A DNA stretch of 37,637 bases from a virus. The stretch spans positions 1 through 37,637 of IMG/VR virus record IMGVR_UViG_3300042691_040044. One strand, written 5' to 3'. Positions within the stretch are counted from its first letter, which is position 1, and each line of letters opens with the position of its first letter. Position numbers and translations under genes: made by a program. Below the pieces are notes generated by a model. The model searched no databases, had not been told where the DNA came from, and saw nothing but the letters and a program-made list of their open reading frames with translations. Below, piece by piece: positions 1 to 6,377 of the stretch.

Positions 1-69
1 GGTCCGGAACGCAGCGACGCCTAAACCGTGAATCGAATTTGGGGGGGCACGACACAACCGAGGGCGTGA
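1..69. repeat. Terminal direct repeat, left copy (circle overlap)
   Basis: These 69 bases are repeated without a mismatch at 37569-37637. Either the contig was assembled from a circular or circularly permuted molecule, or the virion has short direct terminal repeats; the sequence alone does not decide. Unit length after removing one copy is about 37,568 bp. The repeat falls inside non-coding DNA, so no gene is interrupted by the junction. Confidence 0.95.
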
Positions 70-427
70 TTGAACCCAGCAAGTTGGAGTCGGAAGCGAG
101 ACAGCCGGAGAGACGGCGAGGATCGTATACCACCAAGTATTACCCTTTTCACGTTTGAGTAGCGGGTGTGAACCCCGCACGGTTCTTTGACCCCTCGGGG
201 TCTCGTGAGTGGAAGTCACGTTAATCGAAACCGCGAGGCCACTGCGAAACGCAAAGTGTGGCGAGGACCGGCGGCGTGACGCGAACACGACACCGGCCCG
301 CTTGCAAGCGGTGGCTGACTTCCGTTGACTCGTAGGTTCAGCACGGCAGGTGAAAATCCTGTCCGGTCCTTTTGCCAACCCAATTCGGGGCGGCGTTTAT
401 GGGTCCTATTTTCTTGAGCACTAAATC
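70..427. other. Structured non-coding region upstream of the DUF5131 gene
   Basis: No convincing gene lies here; with the right end of the contig the gene-free stretch is about 440 bp. It is rich in inverted repeats: GCGGG/CCCGC at 162-178 (7-nt loop), GACCCC/GGGGTC at 189-202, CGTGA/TCACG at 204-220 (7-nt loop), a 9-bp bulged hairpin at 238-262, GCTGA/TCAGC at 314-342, and a perfect 7-bp pairing of 265-271 with 363-369 that encloses a 5-bp, 7-nt-loop hairpin at 346-362. Several mimic tRNA arms, but I cannot fold any full cloverleaf. It may be a structured RNA, an untranslated leader or an origin; the function is unknown. Confidence 0.5.
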
Positions 428-1540
428 ATGGCAGAAAACACAAAAATCGAGTGGGCTCATCACACCTTCAACCCCTGGATCGGTTGCACGAAAGTCAGTC
501 CGGCATGCATGAATTGCTATGCCGAGCGGGACTTTGATCATCGGCTTGGGCAGGTTCAATGGGGGCCAAACGGCACGCGAGTTCTGACCTCAAATGAGAA
601 CTGGGCAAAGCCCTTGAAATGGAACCGTGACGTACAAAAACAGTTCGAAGTAGCACAAGCCCAATGGGTGGCGGACTGCTGCGTCGGGACGAAAAGCTAT
701 CCAGAGCGAGAGCTTCATCGGTTTCGCAAGCGTGTGTTCTGTGCAAGCCTAGCCGATGTGTTCGAAGACTGGCAAGGGCCGATTGTGAACAGCAAGGGGG
801 AAAGGCTTTGGCTTGAAACTGCATCTTCGACATGGATTTTTGCAAGCAAAGAAGATTCTGAGCGATCGGAGTTGGCAAGGCAAAGAGGTGTCAGGGCCGG
901 GACAATGGCCGACGTTCGTCAGAGGTTGTTCTCTTTGATCGATGCGACGCCGAACCTGGACTGGCTGCTGCTGACTAAAAGACCGGAGAATATTCGATCG
1001 ATGTATTTATCGCAGCACCTAGACGGCGGCACGACTGGCAGAATACGCGAGTTTATGGACGAATCGGAATCCAAAGACGTTAATCCATACTTTCGACGTA
1101 ACGTTTGGCTCGGAACCTCCGTAGAGAACCAAGAATACGCCGACGAGCGGATACCGGAGCTGCTCAAGTGCCGAGACCTTTCGCCTGTGCTATTCCTGAG
1201 CTGCGAGCCATTGCTGGGGCCGGTGAATTTTCGCTGGGCAAAGTGGGATGTTTGGAACGATGCCAACGGAAAACCTCGCTTGCGCGTCGACGAGCTCGAT
1301 GGTCTGCGAATGCTGGATTGGGTTATCGCTGGCGGAGAGTCTGGGCCCGAAGCTAGGCCGACTGATCCAGATTGGTTCCGGTCGATACGCGATCAATGCC
1401 AAACTGCTGGCGTGCCGTTCTTGTTCAAGCAGTGGGGAGAGTTCGGCGAGAACCTGCAGCGCGTTGGCAAGGTTCGTGCTGGACGGTCGCTCGACGGTGT
1501 GATTCACGATGGATTTCCAGTTCCATTTCAACAGAGATAA
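428..1540 (+). CDS. DUF5131 (phage Gp37/Gp68) family protein
   Basis: A 370-aa protein with the hallmarks of the DUF5131 family, widespread in phages and of unknown biochemical role. The N-terminus reads TKIEWAHHTFNPWIGC and carries three cysteines (C20, C27, C30) in a C-x6-C-x2-C pattern. Later blocks LDWLLLTKRPENI, NVWLGTSVENQ, LFLSCEPLLGP and WVIAGGESGPEARP are also family signatures, and the C-terminus has the usual FLFKQWGE. The Cys cluster suggests metal or Fe-S binding, which is an inference. It is the first gene after the long non-coding region and is followed 4 nt later by the hydroxylase gene, so the two are probably co-transcribed. Confidence 0.9.
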   Translation: MAENTKIEWAHHTFNPWIGCTKVSPACMNCYAERDFDHRLGQVQWGPNGTRVLTSNENWAKPLKWNRDVQKQFEVAQAQWVADCCVGTKSYPERELHRFRKRVFCASLADVFEDWQGPIVNSKGERLWLETASSTWIFASKEDSERSELARQRGVRAGTMADVRQRLFSLIDATPNLDWLLLTKRPENIRSMYLSQHLDGGTTGRIREFMDESESKDVNPYFRRNVWLGTSVENQEYADERIPELLKCRDLSPVLFLSCEPLLGPVNFRWAKWDVWNDANGKPRLRVDELDGLRMLDWVIAGGESGPEARPTDPDWFRSIRDQCQTAGVPFLFKQWGEFGENLQRVGKVRAGRSLDGVIHDGFPVPFQQR

Positions 1541-1544
1541 ACCT

Positions 1545-2084
1545 ATGAAACTCCGATCCCTAATCCTTTTGTTTCTTGGCAGCCGAGGCGGTTTGATTTG
1601 GCTTTCGGCCCTTGTGGCCGTAATCGCCAGAACCGCTCTTTGGCCGCTCGAGGCAAGGGACCTGGTTATTGCTGGCCTGATCGTTGCGGCGTGGCCTACG
1701 CTGGAATACATCGCTCATAGGTGGGTGTTTCACGAGTGGAGTTGGACGCCGTTTCGCAAAACGCACGATCGGCACCACGACGAGCCAACGACAGAAACGG
1801 GATTGCCCGACGCGTGGGTGATCGCTGATTACTACCTGCTTTCGGTCGCGTTCGCGTTCACGACTCCTGGGATTTACACAGCACACGCTACGGTCCTGGT
1901 GATGCTTTCGGCTTACGAATTCATCCATTTTAGCTGTCATTGCAACTACACGCCAAAAACTTGGTGGGGCTGGTCAGTGCGAGTGAATCACTTGCAACAC
2001 CACAACCTCCAAAGCGCAGATAGGTACGCCATGTCGTTGCCCATTGTTCGAGCAAATGGAAATAGGAAGGAGGCCAACCAGTGA
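1545..2084 (+). CDS. Fatty acid hydroxylase/sterol desaturase superfamily membrane di-iron enzyme
   Basis: This 179-aa protein has the histidine clusters of the membrane fatty acid hydroxylase superfamily: HRWVFH (H58, H63), HDRHH (H74, H77, H78), HFSCH (H128, H132) and HLQHH (H149, H152, H153). In known members these bind two irons and use O2 to hydroxylate lipids, carotenoids or sterols. Hydrophobic segments at about 8-30, 40-57 and 95-125 fit an integral membrane enzyme. The ATG at 1545, just after the upstream stop, is preferred; an in-frame ATG at 1509 would overlap the DUF5131 gene. The substrate cannot be read from sequence. It overlaps the next gene by 4 nt, so it is embedded in the early operon. 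All ligands look intact. Confidence 0.85.
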   Translation: MKLRSLILLFLGSRGGLIWLSALVAVIARTALWPLEARDLVIAGLIVAAWPTLEYIAHRWVFHEWSWTPFRKTHDRHHDEPTTETGLPDAWVIADYYLLSVAFAFTTPGIYTAHATVLVMLSAYEFIHFSCHCNYTPKTWWGWSVRVNHLQHHNLQSADRYAMSLPIVRANGNRKEANQ

Positions 2085-2437
2085 GTCAAGATCCAAACAT
2101 AGGGCCTATCTACAGTGTCGCATTGCCGAAAGATCTTCCGATTCGTAACGGTTGGACTCAAGCCGTTCCAAGGAGGGACGAATTGGAGCTAGTAAGAAAC
2201 CGCGTTGGCGACCGTACCGTCGGAGCGTTAGAGGTTGCCCTCGCAACCATTAAAGCTATGTCCGACGATCTATTGAAGATCCATGCCGAAAACGCGAGTG
2301 CAATCGAGGCTCTTTTAACACGAAGTGGATACGTTTTAACTGCGTGCCCCCGGTGCGGCCAATGGGTTATCTCTATTCCTGGCCAAGCGAGGTGGTGTCA
2401 AGGGCAAACATGCGAGCCAATGAAAGGCGGAACATGA
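2081..2437 (+). CDS. Small zinc-binding hypothetical protein
   Basis: A 118-aa protein I do not recognise. It has a GTG start with a strong Shine-Dalgarno (AGGAAGGAGG at 2063-2072) and overlaps the preceding stop by 4 nt. The middle (about 31-85) is probably helical. The C-terminus carries C89-P-R-C92 and C106...C111, which looks like a zinc ribbon or knuckle. It overlaps the next gene by an ATGA junction, so translation is probably coupled. A DNA-binding or replication accessory role is possible but not shown. Confidence 0.75.
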   Translation: MSQDPNIGPIYSVALPKDLPIRNGWTQAVPRRDELELVRNRVGDRTVGALEVALATIKAMSDDLLKIHAENASAIEALLTRSGYVLTACPRCGQWVISIPGQARWCQGQTCEPMKGGT

Positions 2438-3426
2438 CACACGAACAACTTCGATTCGATTGGGGGGAATCCGCCGAGGTAGAGAGGGCAGCCGAAACGG
2501 CGATCAGGGCCCAGCGTGCCAAAGCATTCGAAGCCGCAGCCGTCGCGATCGGTGCACGACCTGGGGAGATCCTCCACCGCGTGGCTGGAACCTTAGCCGT
2601 CTTCGTCGATTCGCCGAGCCAACGCGCCAAGGGTCTGACCGGGTTGCGATGGTCCGGCACCTGGGCCGAGCTGGCCGAGCGGTGTGAATGCAATGCCGAG
2701 AGCGTTGGCCGAGCCGTGCGTCGCCTGAGAGCCGCCGGGTTGGTTGAAACGGAACTGTTGGTCGACGATCGCAACCTAGTTGTGGGCGTCGTCGTCGAGC
2801 TCCAAATGCGAGCCGTCCAAGTCGTCGAAGCCATGGCCACCCCGTTGGCTACTGGCCCCGGCGCTGGCCCCGGCGCTGGCCCCGGCGCTGGCCCCGGCGC
2901 TGGCCCCGGCGCTGGCCCCGGCGCGAAACGGCCATACTATAGCTCCGTCTTTTCCGTTAATCCGAATAATCCGCCACCCCGAGAGGCGGCGGCGGAAGAT
3001 TTGAAATTGGAAACCCAAAAGACGCCGGACCAGTGGGAAGAAGTTCGCGAAGCCCTCGAGGGTGCCGGGGTGACCCGCAGCCATGCCGCGATTCTGGCCG
3101 CCAAGGATGCCCGATACAGCCCCGCCGACGTCTTGGAGATCCTCGGGCAGTTCCAAACCCACCGTGCGCTGTTCGACGGGCCGGGGGCGTTGGTGGATCG
3201 AATACGGGCCGGGGCTTGGTGCGTCGAGTTGCCCAACCCGCAAACCGAGACACGCCGATCCGTCGCCCTCGAGGCGGCCCAGCGGCAACGACAGTTCGAA
3301 TCAGTACGCGGCCAAATCGTTTTGGACGCACGACGGCGCGGCGAAACAATCTCAGACAGCCAGGCCGACGCCATGGCAGCCGCCGCAGTGGATCGATTTT
3401 CCCAAAAGCAGAAGGTGCAAACATGA
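2434..3426 (+). CDS. Winged-helix replication-type protein with GPGA-repeat linker
   Basis: A 330-aa protein. Residues about 65-120 form a helix-turn-helix/winged-helix region (TWAELAERCECNAESVGRAV, followed by a basic recognition helix and a beta wing). A low-complexity linker of six GPGA units (about 141-164) separates it from a helical C-terminal region starting near residue 195. Phage replication initiators and DnaD/DnaT-like loaders often have this N-terminal winged helix, flexible linker and C-terminal domain. Its position in the early operon before an HNH gene supports a replication role, but no DnaA, primase or helicase motif is visible. The ATG at 2434 with AAGGCGG upstream is preferred over an earlier ATG at 2344 that would overlap the previous gene. 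Confidence 0.65.
   Translation: MTHEQLRFDWGESAEVERAAETAIRAQRAKAFEAAAVAIGARPGEILHRVAGTLAVFVDSPSQRAKGLTGLRWSGTWAELAERCECNAESVGRAVRRLRAAGLVETELLVDDRNLVVGVVVELQMRAVQVVEAMATPLATGPGAGPGAGPGAGPGAGPGAGPGAKRPYYSSVFSVNPNNPPPREAAAEDLKLETQKTPDQWEEVREALEGAGVTRSHAAILAAKDARYSPADVLEILGQFQTHRALFDGPGALVDRIRAGAWCVELPNPQTETRRSVALEAAQRQRQFESVRGQIVLDARRRGETISDSQADAMAAAAVDRFSQKQKVQT
2854..2925 (+). repeat. 12-bp minisatellite, six tandem copies
   Basis: Six head-to-tail copies of GGCCCCGGCGCT encode (GPGA)6 in the linker of the winged-helix protein. Five copies are identical and the last differs in its final base. Near identity at the DNA level points to recent expansion or slippage; the copy number keeps the frame. 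Confidence 0.95.
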
Positions 3427-3563
3427 ATTCGTTTTCGTATTGGGTAGCGTGCTATTTCAGTTTCTGCACTGGCCTAGCCGTCGGCGTTGGCGTCTTGGTT
3501 TCAATCTTGACTATCGGATCAAAGATTTTCGGAAAGGCCCGTGAAGATGAAAGTGATCAATAG
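3423..3563 (+). CDS. Small single-span membrane protein
   Basis: A 46-aa protein whose ATG overlaps the preceding stop (ATGA). Residues about 5-32 are strongly hydrophobic and make one membrane span, followed by a short charged tail (FGKAREDESDQ). The tail overlaps the start of the HNH gene. The overlap on both sides supports real translation. It could be a holin-like or exclusion protein; no family is recognised. Confidence 0.65.
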   Translation: MNSFSYWVACYFSFCTGLAVGVGVLVSILTIGSKIFGKAREDESDQ

Positions 3564-3999
3564 TCAACGCATGTCAACACACGTTCAGGTGTGTGGTTGG
3601 TTGGCCATGATGTTGCTGGGTGGAATTTCCATCGAGCATTGGGCAACCAGGATTCCGCCCGAGCCACCGGACCAACTGGCCGAGAGCGCCGACGACATGA
3701 CGTTCGGTTCGAGGTCTCCCGATTGGCCTCGGGTGCGAGCTGCGGTACTGAGGCACAACCCGACTTGTGCGGCGTGTGGATCCTTCGAAGAAATGAACGT
3801 GCACCACATTATCCCCTATCACGAAAATCCAGGATTGGAGTTGGTGACCGAAAACCTAATCCCGCTTTGCCGAACCCACCATTTTTTTATCGGGCACGAC
3901 CCAGACGGCCCAGAGGGCCCTAAAAAACCGGACTGGAAAAAATCCAATCCGTTCGTCCGGCGTGACGCAGCACGGCACTTGAGAAGGGTCAAACGGTGA
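3547..3999 (+). CDS. HNH endonuclease with N-terminal hydrophobic segment
   Basis: A 150-aa HNH nuclease. The core begins at RHNPTCAACG (C74, C77), continues with NVHHIIPYH (H86, H87) and ends ENLIPLCRTHH (C108, H111, H112). The four cysteine/histidine metal ligands and the catalytic HH are present. Unusually, residues about 13-28 are hydrophobic and could anchor or export the enzyme; an internal ATG at 3571 would still include this part. ATG 3547 lies 9 nt after GGAAAGG (3531-3537); a GTG at 3541 is in frame but too close to that site. It overlaps the small membrane protein gene. Phage HNH proteins act in packaging, recombination or homing; the role here is open. Confidence 0.85.
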   Translation: MKVINSQRMSTHVQVCGWLAMMLLGGISIEHWATRIPPEPPDQLAESADDMTFGSRSPDWPRVRAAVLRHNPTCAACGSFEEMNVHHIIPYHENPGLELVTENLIPLCRTHHFFIGHDPDGPEGPKKPDWKKSNPFVRRDAARHLRRVKR

Positions 4000-4086
4000 A
4001 ATTGTGGGCCGTTTTCTATTTGTGTGGTTTGTAAACTTTATATCTATTGCAGCCTTTTGTGCATTGGATAGCCGAGGACCAACGCT

Positions 4087-4470
4087 ATGAGGTTTGTACC
4101 ATTAAGGTTGTTTAGGTTTTTGCATGTCTCCCCAGTAGACATTGAAAAACATGTCAAGACGCATTTTGAAGAACACCTACTGGAGTTGACTAGCCAAAAC
4201 AACGAATACTATCAAGAAGTAATTCAGTTGAAGAACCAGATTATCCAAATTTCGGATGAGCTAAACAAAACGAAACAGCTATTGGATGCAAGCAAAAACA
4301 AAGCCGAATATCTTGAAGGCAAGATTTTACATTTGACAGAAAGGGGTTTTGAGAAGGACAGCGAAAGGAAGGACTTGTCCGAGAAGCTGGAAGAACACAG
4401 ATACACTTATCGCCTAGTTGTCGAAGCGTTGACCAAATTAGGGGCTAAAGACCCTAACATCAACCTTTAA
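4087..4470 (+). CDS. Coiled-coil hypothetical protein, AT-rich
   Basis: A 127-aa protein, mostly one long coiled coil (about 20-115) rich in Lys, Glu, Asn and Leu, after a short basic-hydrophobic N-terminus (MRFVPLRLFRFLHV). The gene is clearly more AT-rich than its neighbours and uses many AAA, GAA and ATT codons, suggesting separate acquisition. The 87-bp gap upstream is also AT-rich and shows no obvious gene. I do not recognise a family. Confidence 0.65.
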   Translation: MRFVPLRLFRFLHVSPVDIEKHVKTHFEEHLLELTSQNNEYYQEVIQLKNQIIQISDELNKTKQLLDASKNKAEYLEGKILHLTERGFEKDSERKDLSEKLEEHRYTYRLVVEALTKLGAKDPNINL

Positions 4471-4480
4471 TACCCAACCC

Positions 4481-4777
4481 GTGAAAGCCCACCAAAAACT
4501 GATGCAACATAAAGCGAAAATGAAACCGGCGTTGAAAAGGCTGGACACGGAAACGATTCAAGCGATTGCACGCAGCAGCCTAACTGCCCCACAATTGGCC
4601 GAATTCTACGGCGTCAGCGTGTCGACCGTGAAGCGGTGCCGAGAGCGATACCCCAAACGTCGGGCCGAATACGCCAAGCGACTCAAAGACCCTCGAAAAT
4701 GTAAAGGGTGTGGATACAAGATCGACACCAACAACTGTTTGATTTGTGCGGCACGAAGGATTCAAAGCAATGCCTAA
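4481..4777 (+). CDS. HTH protein with C-terminal zinc ribbon
   Basis: A 98-aa protein with a GTG start. Residues about 42-65 (SLTAPQLAEFYGVSVSTVKR) form a helix-turn-helix; the C-terminus has C-x2-C (CKGCG) and C-x2-C (CLICA), a likely zinc ribbon. The same architecture, HTH plus Cys cluster, recurs at 23272-23550. It probably binds DNA and may control phage transcription. No clear Shine-Dalgarno is seen. It overlaps the next gene by 8 nt. Confidence 0.7.
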   Translation: MKAHQKLMQHKAKMKPALKRLDTETIQAIARSSLTAPQLAEFYGVSVSTVKRCRERYPKRRAEYAKRLKDPRKCKGCGYKIDTNNCLICAARRIQSNA

Positions 4778-5036
4778 AGTTACCGAACAAATGTACCGTG
4801 ATGAAGTACAAAAGTACGCGATGAATTTTAGCCAATGGATAACTGCAACATCGAACTATCCAGTCAGGCCAGTCGACGACGAACCCAACCCAAAGCCCGA
4901 AACATACATTCTTTGTTTTCCAAACGGGAACATGGCAGCGATTCGCCGGGAAGCGTTTGTTGAAGCCGTCGGGCAAGTAATCGCAAGGCAAGATGAAATC
5001 GCGGCGAACTATAGAAAGTTTTTTGAGAACCTATAG
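4770..5036 (+). CDS. Hypothetical small early protein
   Basis: An 88-aa protein of unknown function. The start at 4770 is chosen because GAAGGA (4755-4760) lies 9 nt upstream. It is a mixed alpha/beta sequence with a central ILCFPNGNMAAIRREAF block and no metal or catalytic motif. It lies between the HTH-zinc gene and the ASCH-like gene in a tightly packed run. Confidence 0.6.
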   Translation: MPKVTEQMYRDEVQKYAMNFSQWITATSNYPVRPVDDEPNPKPETYILCFPNGNMAAIRREAFVEAVGQVIARQDEIAANYRKFFENL

Positions 5037-5038
5037 AA

Positions 5039-5767
5039 ATGAAAAACGCAATCGTCGAAAGGCCCATCCTTTTTTCCGGTCCCATGGTCAGGGCTATTTT
5101 GCAGGGTCGAAAGACCCAAACCCGGCGGATCGTAAAGCCACAGCCACCGCGTTGCATCGACAGTTTGCACGGGAACGAATTGCGGAAACGTGCTCCCTAT
5201 GAAATCCAAGACGCCGACGGGAACAATTGCGGTTGGGGTTTTCAGGACGAAGAGAACAACTACAAGTGCCGCTTCGGTACGACCGGAGAACGATTGTGGG
5301 TGCGTGAAAAATGTTGGTCCGATGGTTGCTATGTTTACTACCCAGCAGACTGCGGGCACAAATCATTTGTGGTCAGCGACGAATCCAACGGTCGATTGGA
5401 GCAAATGAAGGGTTATGCAGGCGGATTTCGCCGGATGGTTCCAGCGATCCACATGCCAAGATGGGCTTGCCGCATAGTTCTTGAAATCGAGAGCATTCGC
5501 GTAGAGCGATTGCACGAAATCACCAACGCCGACTGCCTAGCCGAGGGAATCGAACCGTTGGGCGCTGAACGCGTAACCGAACGGACAAGCAGCGGTTTTG
5601 AGGAACTTCCAGTCCCAATACACATTCAAGCTGGCAAGTTCGACAACCGTTATTCAACAGTGAGGGGGTTGTTTGCTGGTATCTGGCAACAGATTCACGG
5701 TGTAGAGTCGTGGATTGCCAATCCATGGGTTTGGGTGATTCAATTTCGAAAGATCGAGGAAAACTAA
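5039..5767 (+). CDS. ASCH/PUA-like phage protein
   Basis: A 242-aa protein of a type common in temperate phages. The N-terminus RPILFSGPMVRAILQGRKTQ is followed by TRRIVKPQP, then GERLWVREKCW, MPRWACRI, VERLHEI and NPWVWVIQF near the C-terminus. This order matches ASCH-like (PUA superfamily) proteins thought to bind RNA or modified nucleotides; no function is established for the phage forms. It is immediately followed (no gap) by the next gene, whose SD (GAGGAAAA) lies inside its 3' end. Confidence 0.75.
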   Translation: MKNAIVERPILFSGPMVRAILQGRKTQTRRIVKPQPPRCIDSLHGNELRKRAPYEIQDADGNNCGWGFQDEENNYKCRFGTTGERLWVREKCWSDGCYVYYPADCGHKSFVVSDESNGRLEQMKGYAGGFRRMVPAIHMPRWACRIVLEIESIRVERLHEITNADCLAEGIEPLGAERVTERTSSGFEELPVPIHIQAGKFDNRYSTVRGLFAGIWQQIHGVESWIANPWVWVIQFRKIEEN

Positions 5768-6076
5768 ATGACCGACAAGCCATTGAAGGTGATCCAATTC
5801 AAAAAACCCACCTTGGAAAGCATGCTGGGCCGGTGTGCCACTTGCCAATTTTGGATCGACGCCGAAGCCATGGAGCACGTGCCACCATTTCATCGCGATC
5901 AGGCACAGTACAACGTCTATTCCCGCGAATGCTGGGCCGAGAATCCAAACACGGTAGCGGCGGATCGACGCGTGAAAACTGGCCCATTTGATCTATGCCG
6001 CCACTGGGAATTGAAGCGGTTGCCAGCCCAAGCGACAAAACCAGGCCAGCCGAGCGACCCTGAGCCGACCGAATAG
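5768..6076 (+). CDS. Cys-rich hypothetical protein
   Basis: A 102-aa protein with a CATCQFW motif (about residues 23-29) and further cysteines in SRECWAE and FDLCRHWE. The spacing suggests a small zinc-binding domain. The C-terminus is Pro-rich and probably disordered. It is the last early-type gene before the head module; it may be a regulator but nothing proves this. The ATG follows GAGGAAAA by 5 nt. Confidence 0.65.
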   Translation: MTDKPLKVIQFKKPTLESMLGRCATCQFWIDAEAMEHVPPFHRDQAQYNVYSRECWAENPNTVAADRRVKTGPFDLCRHWELKRLPAQATKPGQPSDPEPTE

Positions 6077-6109
6077 GACAGCCGCAGCCGTGGCCGTAGA
6101 CTCGGGACC

Positions 6110-6376
6110 ATGGCCACTCTAGCAGACCTCCAGACCAAAACCGATCAAGCGATCGCCGCGTTCGAAGCGGGGAACTACCAAACCGCCTCCACGCTGGCCC
6201 AATCCGCTTTGCTGATCATCGCGACCACGCCCGATACCCAATTCGACGGCGGGGACCAGATCCGTTTCGATCGAGTTGGGGCAACGATGGCGCTCAAACA
6301 GATTGTCCAGACGTGCAGCAAGCGACAATGGGCCAAGCGCGGCCAAGACCTTCCGATCGAATACCGCAGGGGATAG
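6110..6376 (+). CDS. gpW-like head-tail joining protein (by position)
   Basis: An 88-aa helical protein (ATLADLQTKTDQAIAAFEAG near the N-terminus) directly upstream of the portal gene, where lambda-type phages place gpW. Size and composition fit a head-completion protein, but sequence similarity to gpW is not obvious by eye. It ends 1 nt before the portal ATG, so translation is probably coupled. A small terminase role is unlikely, since a better candidate lies beside the large subunit at 20554. Confidence 0.5.
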   Translation: MATLADLQTKTDQAIAAFEAGNYQTASTLAQSALLIIATTPDTQFDGGDQIRFDRVGATMALKQIVQTCSKRQWAKRGQDLPIEYRRG

Positions 6377-6377
6377 C

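Noticed and set aside
162-220. tRNA-Ser-like assembly from the T-arm-like and anticodon-like hairpins
   Set aside because: The T-arm-like hairpin precedes the anticodon-like one, and no acceptor pairing joins them.
265-370. tRNA gene with perfect 7-bp acceptor-like stem
   Set aside because: Total length about 105 nt, no D-arm or anticodon arm with correct loop, and T-loop TGAAAAT lacks the TTC consensus. Kept only as a structured element.
150-370. Cobalamin riboswitch (GGTGTGAACCCC, GGTGAAAATCC, GCCACTG fragments)
   Set aside because: The pieces resemble riboswitch motifs, but their order is wrong and no B12 box follows.
2854-2925. CRISPR-like repeat array
   Set aside because: Tandem 12-bp units without spacers inside a coding frame; a minisatellite, not CRISPR. 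No CRISPR array was seen elsewhere.
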